From Acidocella sp965199045 (GTDB lineage Bacteria > Pseudomonadota > Alphaproteobacteria > Acetobacterales > Acetobacteraceae): a stretch of 64,000 nucleotides of DNA. The position numbers and the translations under genes are program-made. Numbering within the stretch: the stretch's first letter is position 1; each line of letters opens with the position of its first letter. Below are positions 16,899 to 24,958 of the stretch, piece by piece. The stretch lies in NCBI GenBank assembly GCA_965199045.1, contig CBDAQL010000003.1:1116001-1180000 (forward strand). The letters run 5' to 3'. Below the pieces are notes generated by a model. The model saw only the letters and a list, made by a program, of their open reading frames with translations, did not search any database and was not told where the DNA came from.

Positions 16899-17434
16899 TT
16901 TCGGTACGCCGCGCCCGGCCTGTCGACGCTCCCGGCATCGGTGCCGTGCACGTCTCCACCTGGCGCAGCGCCTATGCCGGGGTTTTGCCGGACGATTACC
17001 TCGCCAATCTCTCAGTGGCGCGACAGACCGCCTATTACGACCGCGCCATCCGCATCGGCCTTGGCGTTCACGTCGCCGTGCAGGCCGACCCGGAATTGCC
17101 TGCGGGCTCCCGTGTCATCGGTTTCTCAACCGCGCGCCGCATCCGGGGCAACGCCGTGGCGGAAGGCGAGGTGGAAACATTATATGTGCTGGACGACTGG
17201 AAGGAATACGGCCTCGGCCGCCAGTTGCTGCGCGCCTCCGGCCAGCATCTGGCCGCCATGGGTTGCAAATCCGCCTTCGCCTGGGTGCTGCGCGACAATC
17301 CCTCCACCTTCTTTTACGAACGCCTCGGCGGCAAACGGGTAGCGACCAGCACCACCCATGTCGGCGGCTCCGAACTCGCGCAAACCGCCTATGCATGGGA
17401 CCCGATCGATCGGCTGATCAACGAAACCGTTTAG
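16895..17434 (+). CDS. GNAT-family N-acetyltransferase
   Basis: 179-residue acetyltransferase-fold protein. The start codon is TTG, overlapping the preceding stop by 4 bases, and gives the usual GNAT N-terminus ISVRRARPVDAPGIGAVH. The acetyl-CoA loop is EYGLGRQLLRASGQHL (the R/Q-x-x-G-x-G/A region). ETLYVLDDW before it is the strand that normally packs against the cofactor, and FYERLGGKRV is the terminal motif. The substrate is unknown. Coupling with the RNA methyltransferase gene suggests co-expression, not necessarily shared function. Confidence 0.88.
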   Translation: MISVRRARPVDAPGIGAVHVSTWRSAYAGVLPDDYLANLSVARQTAYYDRAIRIGLGVHVAVQADPELPAGSRVIGFSTARRIRGNAVAEGEVETLYVLDDWKEYGLGRQLLRASGQHLAAMGCKSAFAWVLRDNPSTFFYERLGGKRVATSTTHVGGSELAQTAYAWDPIDRLINETV

Positions 17435-17444
17435 CCGGAGACCT

Positions 17445-17570
17445 GCTTTTTCTGAAGCAAAACCAGCAAAAAAACTATACTGATCCGGACCTAGGGCGCC
17501 GCCAAATCCCGGCTCCAGAATAAAAGAGTTTTTGCGCCGCTTTTTGCAAAAAGCGGCTGCTCGCTTTTAC
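17445..17570. repeat. Dispersed palindromic repeat, copy 3
   Basis: Fills most of the gap between the GNAT gene and guaA. Left end: CTTTTTCTGAAGCAAAACCAG and CAAAAAAAC. Middle: GCGCCGCCAAATCCCGGCTCC. Right: AGAGTTTTTGC then the hairpin at 17536-17557, GCCGCTTTTT / AAAAAGCGGC with loop GC. The stem keeps perfect pairing although its outer bases differ from the other copies. Confidence 0.75.
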
Positions 17571-17608
17571 CGCTTGTTCTAACTCCCCCGCTATGCTGCA
17601 AGCCACAA

Positions 17609-19159
17609 ATGCACAGTGAAAAAATTCTGATTCTGGATTTCGGCAGCCAGGTCACGCAGCTCATTGCCAGGCGGGTTCGGGAATCCGGTGTTTATTGCGA
17701 AATCTGGCCGTTCAATACCGACCCTGCTAAAATCGCTGCCTTTCATGCGCGGGGGATCATCCTCTCGGGCGGTCCCGCCAGTGTTGGGGATGAGGGTTCG
17801 CCGCGCGCGCCGGAGTCCATCTTTACCGCCGGCATTCCCATTCTGGGGATTTGCTACGGCCAGATGGTGTTGTGTGCCCAGCTCGGCGGCGATGTGCGTG
17901 GTGCCGATATTCGTGAATTCGGCCGCGCCTATGTCGATATCACCGAAGACTGCGCCTTGTTCGAAGGCGCTTGGTCGACCGGCGCCCGCGAACAGGTCTG
18001 GATGAGCCATGGCGACCATATCTCCGCGCCGCCGCCGGGCTTTCGCACCGTTGCCGTGTCCGAAGGCGCGCCGTTTGCGTTGATCGCCGACGACACCCGG
18101 CATTTCTACGGCCTGATGTTTCATCCGGAAGTCGCTCACACTCCGCATGGCGCGCAGCTGCTGCGCAATTTTACCCACAAGGTGTGCGGCTGCAGCGGCG
18201 ATTGGACCATGGCTGGTTTCCGGGAAGCCGAGAAAGCCAAAATCCGCGCCCAGGTCGGTTCCGGCCGCGTGGTCTGCGGCCTCTCCGGCGGCGTCGACAG
18301 TTCGGTAGCCGCGGCGCTAATCCATGAGGCGATCGGCGACCAGCTCACCTGCATCTTTGTCGATCACGGCGTGTTGCGCGCCGGCGAGGCGGCGCAGGTG
18401 GTCGAGGTGTTCCGCGACCGTTTCAATATCAAACTCATTCACCGCGACGCTTCGGCGTTGTTTCTGTCCAAACTCGACGGCATTTCCGATCCGGAACAGA
18501 AACGCAAAATCATCGGCGGCCTGTTCATCGATGTGTTTGACGAGGAGGCGGCGAAAATCGGCGGCGCCGAGTTCCTGGCGCAGGGTACGCTTTATCCTGA
18601 TGTGATTGAATCCGTCAGTGCGCTTGGCGGTCCCAGCGTGACCATCAAATCGCATCATAATGTCGGCGGCCTGCCGGCGCATATGAAAATGAAACTGGTC
18701 GAGCCGTTGCGCGAGCTTTTCAAGGATGAGGTGCGCGCGCTGGGCCGTGAGCTTGGGCTGCCGGAGACCATCGTCGGCCGCCATCCGTTCCCTGGCCCCG
18801 GCCTTGCCATCCGCATTCTCGGCCCGGTGACGCGCGAGGCTGTCGAGATTTTGCAGAAGGCGGATGCGATCTATCTCGAGGAGATCCGCAATGCCGGCCT
18901 GTACGATGCCATCTGGCAGGCCTTCGCGGTATTGCTGCCGGTAAAATCGGTTGGCGTGATGGGCGATGGCCGCACCTATGACCAGGTTTGCGCCTTGCGC
19001 GCCGTCACCAGCACCGACGGCATGACCGCCGATGTCTACCCCTTCGAAATGGCGTTTTTAAGCCGCGTCTCCAACCGCATCGTCAATGAAGTCCGCGGCA
19101 TCAACCGTGTCACCTACGACATCACCAGCAAGCCGCCCGGCACGATCGAGTGGGAATAA
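17609..19159 (+). CDS. guaA: GMP synthase (glutamine-hydrolysing)
   Basis: Aminates XMP to GMP using glutamine and ATP. The 516-residue single chain has an N-terminal class I glutamine amidotransferase domain with nucleophile Cys82 (ILGICYGQM), His172 and Glu174 (FHPEV). The ATP pyrophosphatase domain has the P-loop SGGVDSSVAAA, and the C-terminal dimerisation domain ends with the usual SKPPGTIEWE. It works directly after GuaB, encoded upstream; the two are separated here by two unrelated genes and two repeat copies. Confidence 0.98.
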   Translation: MHSEKILILDFGSQVTQLIARRVRESGVYCEIWPFNTDPAKIAAFHARGIILSGGPASVGDEGSPRAPESIFTAGIPILGICYGQMVLCAQLGGDVRGADIREFGRAYVDITEDCALFEGAWSTGAREQVWMSHGDHISAPPPGFRTVAVSEGAPFALIADDTRHFYGLMFHPEVAHTPHGAQLLRNFTHKVCGCSGDWTMAGFREAEKAKIRAQVGSGRVVCGLSGGVDSSVAAALIHEAIGDQLTCIFVDHGVLRAGEAAQVVEVFRDRFNIKLIHRDASALFLSKLDGISDPEQKRKIIGGLFIDVFDEEAAKIGGAEFLAQGTLYPDVIESVSALGGPSVTIKSHHNVGGLPAHMKMKLVEPLRELFKDEVRALGRELGLPETIVGRHPFPGPGLAIRILGPVTREAVEILQKADAIYLEEIRNAGLYDAIWQAFAVLLPVKSVGVMGDGRTYDQVCALRAVTSTDGMTADVYPFEMAFLSRVSNRIVNEVRGINRVTYDITSKPPGTIEWE

Positions 19160-19184
19160 GGCCGCACCAGTGAGGACGAAGATT

Positions 19185-19826
19185 ATGGGTCAGCTGCATG
19201 TGAAGATTATCCCGGTGACGCCGTTTCAGCAGAACTGCGCGTTGATCTGGGATGCGGACACCATGAAAGGTGCGGTTATCGATCCTGGCGGCGATCTGCC
19301 GCAGATCAACGCTGCAATCGCCGCTGCCGACGTCACGGTTGAAAATATCTTTATCACCCATGGCCATGTCGACCATGCCGGCGGCGCCGGGGAACTGGCG
19401 CGGAGCTTGGCGGTTCCAATTATTGGACCGGATCGGCGGGATGCGCCGCTGATTGCGGAAATGCCCGGCCAGGCCAAACACCTTGGCATGAGCATGGAAG
19501 CGTTCACCCCCGATGAATGGCTTGAGGATGGCGGCACCATCAGCATCGGCGGCCATGACTTTCAGGTCCTGCATTGTCCCGGTCACACGCCGGGCCACGT
19601 TGTGTTTGTCGACCATGCCGCCAAATTCATGGTGGTGGGCGATGTATTGTTCCGTAACTCAATTGGCCGCACGGATTTTGCCTACGGTGACCATCAGGCG
19701 CTGATCAGCGCCATCACCGGCAAATTATTGCCGCTCGGCGATGATTATGCGTTTATTTGCGGCCATGGAATGGGTTCGACCATCGGTGCGGAGCGGCGCA
19801 GCAATCCGTGGCTCCAACGAAATTAA
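19185..19826 (+). CDS. MBL-fold hydrolase (glyoxalase II-like)
   Basis: 213 residues with the metal-binding motif THGHVDH near residue 58, a later conserved histidine in HCPGHTPGHVVF, the aspartate of VVGDVLF, and a last histidine in ICGHGMGST. This arrangement matches the YcbL-type glyoxalase II-like thiolesterases. The ATG at 19185 has GAGG about 9 bases upstream; the longer frame to 19086 lies inside guaA. It is 25 bases after guaA and probably on the same transcript. The stop codon lies inside a shared hairpin with the convergent neighbour. Confidence 0.88.
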   Translation: MGQLHVKIIPVTPFQQNCALIWDADTMKGAVIDPGGDLPQINAAIAAADVTVENIFITHGHVDHAGGAGELARSLAVPIIGPDRRDAPLIAEMPGQAKHLGMSMEAFTPDEWLEDGGTISIGGHDFQVLHCPGHTPGHVVFVDHAAKFMVVGDVLFRNSIGRTDFAYGDHQALISAITGKLLPLGDDYAFICGHGMGSTIGAERRSNPWLQRN

Positions 19827-19844
19827 CCACAATCTGGTTAATTT
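19820..19844. terminator. Bidirectional hairpin containing both stop codons of convergent genes
   Basis: AAATTAACCA, loop CAATC, TGGTTAATTT: a perfect 10-bp stem. The left arm holds the TAA of the MBL gene (19824-19826), and the right arm holds the TAA of the phosphoesterase gene (19840-19838 on the minus strand). A U-containing end occurs in both directions, so it could end both transcripts, although the stem is AT-rich. Confidence 0.55.
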
Positions 19845-20521
19845 AACGGGCTTGCGGGTAGATCGATCCAGGAGAGATGCCCGCCTTTGCCGGCGCCGGT
19901 ATCCAAAAATACCGTCTTGCCGCCTCTGGCGCCGGTTCTGATGTAGGGACGGCCGTCGGTGCTGCGGCGATCGTGGCCGCAATAGACGGTGAAACCCGCG
20001 GGTACGTCATCCACCCAGTTGATCAGCCGCTCGGGCTTGCCGGCGCCGGTAACCCGCCCCGTGGTCGCCCCATAGATGGCGCGCGCCAGCAACGGGCCGG
20101 GTCTGCCGGCCGGAAATTCCAGTGGCGGTTCGGTCAGCATGGCCGGATGAAAACCGCCATGTACGAACAGCATGTTGTTATGGCGGACCCAGGCCGGCGC
20201 CCGGCTGATCTCGGCCTGCGCCTGCTCGGCCATCGCCGGGGTTAACTCAGAAAGCGTTCTCTCAAGATAGGGCGGGCGGCTGACGGCGTCGCCGCGCAAA
20301 GCCCGCAGCAATTTGAAATCATGGTTGCCGAGGACGAACATGCCACGATTATCGGCGATCAGGTCGAACATGATCTCAAGCGTGCCTGGCGTATCCGGGC
20401 CCTCGTCCACCAGGTCGCCGAGCTGGATGATGAAATGATCGGTTTGAGCGGCGATGGCGAAGGCTTTGGTATCGCCGTGGACGTCGCCAATGACGCGAAT
20501 GCCCATTGTAAGAGGAATCAT
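19838..20521 (-). CDS. Metallophosphoesterase (calcineurin-like)
   Basis: Two-metal phosphoesterase with all classical motifs in order: GDVHGD near the N-terminus, GDLVDEGPDT, GNHDFK, then VHGGFH and GHDRRS. This set is typical of bacterial PPP-like phosphatases and diadenosine-polyphosphate hydrolases. Two ATGs are possible, at 20521 (MIPLTMGIRV) and 20506 (MGIRVIGDVHGD). Neither has a clear ribosome site, and a TTG at 20548 is also open. I give the 227-residue form. The natural substrate is not evident. It is convergent with the MBL gene and divergent from the Hint gene. Confidence 0.85.
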   Translation of the reverse strand: MIPLTMGIRVIGDVHGDTKAFAIAAQTDHFIIQLGDLVDEGPDTPGTLEIMFDLIADNRGMFVLGNHDFKLLRALRGDAVSRPPYLERTLSELTPAMAEQAQAEISRAPAWVRHNNMLFVHGGFHPAMLTEPPLEFPAGRPGPLLARAIYGATTGRVTGAGKPERLINWVDDVPAGFTVYCGHDRRSTDGRPYIRTGARGGKTVFLDTGAGKGGHLSWIDLPASPLN

Positions 20522-20631
20522 GCGCTGTTGTCGCGGTATTTGAAGCAAAACTCAAATTCGCCTCGGAGCAATACCATTTCAGATTGTGGGTTATCGTTGA
20601 CTTGATACTTTAAGATTGTACTGCTTGACCG

Positions 20632-22830
20632 ATGACCGTGGTTTCAGAGATCGACAGCCTGCTTACTTTCTCCGGCGCCCCGACATTGGTCACGCAGCCG
20701 GTGGTAGCAGGCGAGATCGTGATCACCGGCAGCGCTGATTTTGCCGCCGACGTCACCGCCAACGGCGTCAATGGCACCGCATTGCTGATCGATGGCGGCG
20801 GCACCGGTAGTTTCGGGTCGGCAAGCCAGGTCACGTTCGGCAGCAATGTCACCATCGGCGATGCCGGCGGGTCTGGCACCATCGGCATCTTGAGCACGGA
20901 TTTCCTGATCGGCAGTACCGGGTCGGCGGCCAACCTGGTAATTGCCGGCAGTAATCTGGCGGCGGGAAGCATTGCCGATATTTCCGGCGGCTTGACGGTT
21001 GCGGGGAATTTGGAACTGGGCGTTGCCGCCGCGGCCACGCTTGATCTGAGCGGCGTTCTCAATGCCACCACCACGACGATCGATGCGGCCGGGATACTGA
21101 ACGCCGGCGGCGATGCCACAGCGTCGTTTGGCGGCCTGGTGGATGCCGGGACACTGGATTTCGGAAATTCGGCGCAGGCCAATGCGACGAACTTAATTCT
21201 TACCGGGGGTTTGCAGCTTGCGGGTCAGTCGGCGCTGACGGGGCTGAGCAGTGCTGTTATCGGCGGCGCCGGGACGTTGTCGATCGGAACGGGCGCAGAG
21301 TTCGGGGCCGGCGAATTGAACCTGATCGGCGGCGGCGTGTCGATCGCCGGTTCGCTCCAGCTGGCCGGAAATTTACTGGCCGATGCAGCAATAACGTTGA
21401 ACGGTGGCACTTTGATTGCCGCCGCCGCGACCTTGAGCAGCGGTGGTCTGCTTTCCGGGTTTGGCGATCTGCTGCTGGGTGGCGGCACGATTGACGCTGC
21501 CGGGGGCGATATTTCAGTCAGCGGCGGGACCTTGGCCATTGCGGGCAACGTGACCATGGGCACCGGCAGCAGCATCGCCATTGCCGGCGGCGCGGCGCTC
21601 GATCTGAGCGGAGCCGCCGGCGGCAGCGTGGTGTTCGGCGGCATCAATTCGGAACTGATCATCAATGATCTGGCACTGGATTCTGCTGCGGTCACCGCAA
21701 TGGCGGGTCATGACGTGATCGATCTGACCGGCGTGGCGCCGAGCCTGGTGAGCTATACCGGCGGCGTGATTGGCGCCGGAACTTTGGGACATTTCTCGCT
21801 AAGTTCAGCGAGCGGACAGCCGGCCGTCGAGATTATTTCCGATGGCAGCGGCGGCGCGTTGATAACACTGGGTGGTGAGATGGCGTGCTTCGCGCGGGGC
21901 ACGCGGCTGTTGACACCCGACGGCTATGTGCCGGTTGAGGCGTTCAAGCCGGGGGATCCGATTATCACCGAGGCCGGAGCAAAAAAACCGGTGCGGTGGA
22001 TCGGCCGGCGAATAATGCAAACCGGTTTGAGGACCGGGGCCGATCTCCGGCCAGTCGTGGTGCGGCCGGGAGCCTTAGGCGCGGGATGTCCGAGCCGTGA
22101 AATCCGGCTGTCGCCCTCGCACGCAATCTTTTTGGATGGCGTGCTGGTGCCGGCAATGCACCTGGTTAACGGCGCCACGATTATTCGTGAGCCCGGAACC
22201 GGGTCCGTAACCTATTACCATATCGAACTGGACCGGCACGAGGTGGTGCTGGCCGATCGGCTGCCGGTGGAGACTTATCTGGATACCGGCAATCGCGGAC
22301 AGTTCGAACACGAAACAGGCGTGCGGGGCCAAGCCGTGCAAGCCTGCGCGCCATTGGTGCTGGGCGGCGTAAAACTGGCGGCGCTGCGGCAGCAGCTGCA
22401 CCAGGTTGCCATCCAGGCCGGTTTCACCCTGATGCGGGAACCGTCGATATACGGCGTATTGCGGGATTTGAAGCTGTTGCCGGAAATGCGGGTGGAGGGT
22501 AAAACGCTGGTTGCCCGTTTCGCGCTACCGCCAGATGCCGGCCGCCTGATGCTGATGGCGCCGAGTGCTGCACCGGCCGACACCGATCCGGACTCCGATG
22601 ATCGCCGTGAACTTGCCATTTGCCTGCGCCAGACCAAGGCCAAACCGGACCGGTTGCGCCTGGGTGCCGGCTGGTATGAGAAGGCAAAATACGATGCCGG
22701 GTTTTGGATGGGCGGCAGCGGGGAGGTATTTTTAGCGCCCGGCGCCGCGGCGTTGACGCTGCGCCTGGCTGCTGTTGCACAACGCTGGCAACCTCCCGCC
22801 GCAATTGACTTCCATCCGCCGGGCTCTTAG
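20632..22830 (+). CDS. Beta-solenoid-like protein with C-terminal Hint(2) domain
   Basis: 732 residues in two parts. Residues 1 to about 400 are low-complexity Gly/Ala/Ser/Thr/Leu with irregular repeats of the kind LxISGxLxxAG, resembling the stacked coils of filamentous adhesins. From about residue 418 comes a Hint(2)-type domain: Cys419 in ACFARGTRLLTPDGYVPVE, KPVRWIGRR, the histidine block LSPSHAIFLDG, and HEVVLADRLPVETYLD. Hint domains of the hedgehog/intein fold cleave the peptide bond before the cysteine. No signal peptide, barrel or intein-type C-terminal His-Asn is seen, so its secretion route and fate after cleavage are open. Such proteins are frequent in Acetobacteraceae. Confidence 0.85.
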   Translation: MTVVSEIDSLLTFSGAPTLVTQPVVAGEIVITGSADFAADVTANGVNGTALLIDGGGTGSFGSASQVTFGSNVTIGDAGGSGTIGILSTDFLIGSTGSAANLVIAGSNLAAGSIADISGGLTVAGNLELGVAAAATLDLSGVLNATTTTIDAAGILNAGGDATASFGGLVDAGTLDFGNSAQANATNLILTGGLQLAGQSALTGLSSAVIGGAGTLSIGTGAEFGAGELNLIGGGVSIAGSLQLAGNLLADAAITLNGGTLIAAAATLSSGGLLSGFGDLLLGGGTIDAAGGDISVSGGTLAIAGNVTMGTGSSIAIAGGAALDLSGAAGGSVVFGGINSELIINDLALDSAAVTAMAGHDVIDLTGVAPSLVSYTGGVIGAGTLGHFSLSSASGQPAVEIISDGSGGALITLGGEMACFARGTRLLTPDGYVPVEAFKPGDPIITEAGAKKPVRWIGRRIMQTGLRTGADLRPVVVRPGALGAGCPSREIRLSPSHAIFLDGVLVPAMHLVNGATIIREPGTGSVTYYHIELDRHEVVLADRLPVETYLDTGNRGQFEHETGVRGQAVQACAPLVLGGVKLAALRQQLHQVAIQAGFTLMREPSIYGVLRDLKLLPEMRVEGKTLVARFALPPDAGRLMLMAPSAAPADTDPDSDDRRELAICLRQTKAKPDRLRLGAGWYEKAKYDAGFWMGGSGEVFLAPGAAALTLRLAAVAQRWQPPAAIDFHPPGS

Positions 22831-22881
22831 GGAGCAGCCTCGTTGCCGGGAACGTGGACAGGCCGTGGTGGTCTGAGCCCG

Positions 22882-22906
22882 CTCTTGATCGTTTTTCGAC
22901 CAAGAG
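22882..22906 (+). promoter_or_regulatory. Hairpin in the rpsD leader
   Basis: CTCTTGATCG, loop TTTTT, CGACCAAGAG: a 10-bp stem with a single A/C mismatch. It lies 52 bases after the Hint gene stop and 36 bases before the rpsD start. No T-run follows. It could end the Hint transcript or be a leader structure for S4 autoregulation, which is known in other bacteria but not shown for this leader. Confidence 0.4.
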
Positions 22907-22942
22907 ACTACTGGCGGAATTTTAACAAGAAAGGGTAGCGCC

Positions 22943-23557
22943 ATGACCAAGCGCACTGAGAGTAAATATAAGATTAACCGCCGGTTGGGCGTCAACCTGT
23001 GGGGCCGCGCCAAATCGCCGATCAACAAGCGGGAATACGGCCCCGGCCAGCACGGGCAGCGCCGCAAAAAGCCCTCTGATTACGGCGTGCAGCTGATGGC
23101 GAAGCAGAAGCTGAAGGGCTATTACGGCAATATCAGCGAGAAGACCTTCTACAAATATTATGAGGAAGCTGTGCGCCGCAAAGGCGATACCAGCGAAAAC
23201 CTCATCGAAATTCTGGAACGCCGCCTGGATGCGGTTATCTACCGCCTGAAGTTCGCGGTAACGCCATTCGCGGCTCGGCAGTTCGTCAGCCACGGCCATG
23301 TCACGGTCAACGGCCACAAAGTGAATATCCCGTCCTACCTGGTCAAGGATAACGACGAAATCGAAGTGCGGGAGAAATCCAAGCAGATCGCCGTGGTCCT
23401 GGACGCTGCCCAAAGCGCTGAACGCGACGTACCGGAGTATATGGAAGTCGACCACCGCGCGATGAAGGGCAAATTCCTGCGCGCCCCGAAACTGTCCGAC
23501 GTGCCGTATCCGGTCCAAATGGATCCAAATCTGGTGGTCGAATATTACTCGCGTTAA
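22943..23557 (+). CDS. rpsD: 30S ribosomal protein S4
   Basis: Primary 16S rRNA-binding protein that nucleates small-subunit assembly. The 204-residue product has the conserved N-terminal region with INRRLGVNLWG and YGPGQHGQ, and the S4 RNA-binding domain with RLDAVIYRLKFA and HVTVNGHKVNIPSY. It stands alone rather than in an alpha operon, as usual in alphaproteobacteria. AAAGGG lies about 7 bases before the ATG. No zinc cysteines are present, so this is the zinc-free form. Confidence 0.98.
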   Translation: MTKRTESKYKINRRLGVNLWGRAKSPINKREYGPGQHGQRRKKPSDYGVQLMAKQKLKGYYGNISEKTFYKYYEEAVRRKGDTSENLIEILERRLDAVIYRLKFAVTPFAARQFVSHGHVTVNGHKVNIPSYLVKDNDEIEVREKSKQIAVVLDAAQSAERDVPEYMEVDHRAMKGKFLRAPKLSDVPYPVQMDPNLVVEYYSR

Positions 23558-23569
23558 GTAAAGTAAGCG

Positions 23570-23708
23570 GTTCTTTTTGAGAACAAAGAGACTAGCCGCT
23601 GGCGAAGCAAATACCTTTTTAGTCTTGGGCATAAGGCGGTGGATCGCCAACGCCCATGCCCAAGATTAAAAAAAGTCTTTTGGTTCTTTTCTTCAGAAAA
23701 GAACTGCT
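23570..23708. repeat. Dispersed palindromic repeat, copy 4 (full length)
   Basis: Occupies the gap between convergent rpsD and the secreted protein gene. Left end GGTTCTTTTTGAGAAC; internal arms TCTTGGGCAT (23623-23632) and ATGCCCAAGA (23656-23665), enclosing a small GGCG/CGCC hairpin; then AAAAAAAGTCTTTTG and the end hairpin at 23683-23704, GTTCTTTTCT / AGAAAAGAAC. The outer left and right parts are also roughly complementary, so the whole element can fold into one long imperfect hairpin. Confidence 0.85.
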
Positions 23709-23712
23709 CCCC

Positions 23713-24096
23713 CTAATTACTAACCGGAATGGGCTCTCGCTCCGCGGGGCGGCCGGGCGCTGGCTGGTTTGGGTGGCTCGGATCTCCGACGACGAACATC
23801 TGATGGAAGATGCTGCCCCAGCTTGGGTCATCCGAGGTGCTCATGCTGTTATTGGAGCCGGCTGTGCTGGCGGCGTTGGCAGTGCCTGGCGGCGAACCGG
23901 GATTTTGACCCGGCGCCGGGGGCGCCGGGGACTCGCCGGGCAGATGTGGGGTAGCGTTCGAAAGGATCCCGTTCGGTCCGAACAGATGAATAACTACGCC
24001 TGACGGTGGCGGGGTAGGATTGCGGGTAGCGTGGGCAATGCCGGCCGATGCCAGGAACAACGCCGCGACAGTTGTAATGCGGTAAAGATTCACCAA
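23713..24096 (-). CDS. Predicted secreted proline-rich small protein
   Basis: 127 residues. The N-terminus MVNLYRITTVAALFLASAGIAHA is a good Sec signal peptide with cleavage after AHA near residue 23. The mature part has runs such as PTPPPSG, SPAPPAPGQ and PGSPPG, then a short SWGSIFHQMFVVGD segment and a Pro-rich end. No domain is recognised and no cysteine is present in the mature chain. Its stop codon is 4 bases from repeat copy 4. Composition suggests an unstructured periplasmic or envelope protein. Confidence 0.6.
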   Translation of the reverse strand: MVNLYRITTVAALFLASAGIAHATRNPTPPPSGVVIHLFGPNGILSNATPHLPGESPAPPAPGQNPGSPPGTANAASTAGSNNSMSTSDDPSWGSIFHQMFVVGDPSHPNQPAPGRPAEREPIPVSN

Positions 24097-24189
24097 ACTT
24101 CTCCGTGAGCTTGTTTCAGCATAGTCCCCGCCGGCGCGTCAGGCAAAGCACGTTGGCGGTGGGCCAAAAATTCAGCTAGGCTAGAGAAG

Positions 24190-24858
24190 ATGAACATTCT
24201 AGCGCCTCTGCCGGTTCGTTTATCGATTGAAATCGTGTTCGATTTCGTCTGCCCCTGGTGTTACCTGGGTGTTCAGCGATTGAATTTTCTGCTGGCGCGC
24301 CGGCAGGATCTGGCGGTTGAGTTGACCTGGCGGCCGTTCCTGCTCAATCCCGATATGCCGCGTCTTGGGATGGCCCGCTCAGATTACATGATCCGCAAAT
24401 TCGGCGCCGAGGATCGGGCGCGGCGGCTTTACGCCTCGATCACCAATTTGGGCGCGGCCGAGGGCATCATGTTCGATTTCTCCAGTATTCGCCGCACGCC
24501 AAACAGCGTGGATGCGCATCGGCTGGTGCGTTACGCCGCAGGTTTTGGGGTTGCGGATCAGGTGGTGAATGCCATTTTCCGGGCCCATTTCGTCGAGGGT
24601 GCCGATATCGGCAACACCGATGTTCTGGCGGCACTGGGCGCGCGGCACGGGCTCGATCCAGCAGGCTGCCGGATATTTCTGACGACCGGTGAGGGCTCCG
24701 AGCATGTGCATGCTGAGAACCTGCACGCGCATCGGCTGGGAATTAACGGGGTGCCGTGTTTTCTGATCGACGGTGAGCACGCCATCGCGGGCGCCCAGGA
24801 GGGTGAAGTGCTGGAACGGCTGTTAGAGCTGGCGGCATCCACGCCACGGACTAATTAA
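24190..24858 (+). CDS. DsbA-family oxidoreductase (FrnE-like)
   Basis: 222-residue cytoplasmic thioredoxin-fold protein without signal peptide. The redox motif is CPWC (Cys21, Cys24) in FDFVCPWCYLGVQR, the helical insertion carries the usual SxNA-like NSVDAHRLV region, and the cis-proline loop is GINGVPCFLID. This matches the FrnE/2-hydroxychromene-2-carboxylate isomerase-like branch of the DsbA family. The CPWC active site argues for a thiol-disulfide role over isomerase activity. The cysteine beside the cis-proline is unusual but known in this branch. Ribosome site weak. Confidence 0.85.
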   Translation: MNILAPLPVRLSIEIVFDFVCPWCYLGVQRLNFLLARRQDLAVELTWRPFLLNPDMPRLGMARSDYMIRKFGAEDRARRLYASITNLGAAEGIMFDFSSIRRTPNSVDAHRLVRYAAGFGVADQVVNAIFRAHFVEGADIGNTDVLAALGARHGLDPAGCRIFLTTGEGSEHVHAENLHAHRLGINGVPCFLIDGEHAIAGAQEGEVLERLLELAASTPRTN

Positions 24859-24958
24859 TCAGAAATCGTCAACAAATAGTGCGCCGCAACGCCCCGGCTC
24901 TTTTTTTTCTCACAAACAACCTGATATGGCGTCTGGATAGCTACGGATTGGAGATGCT

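Noticed and set aside
20597..20625. TTGACT with a TACTGC-like -10 before the Hint gene
   Set aside because: The -10 match is poor and lies only a few bases before the ATG, so a sigma-70 promoter here is not supported.
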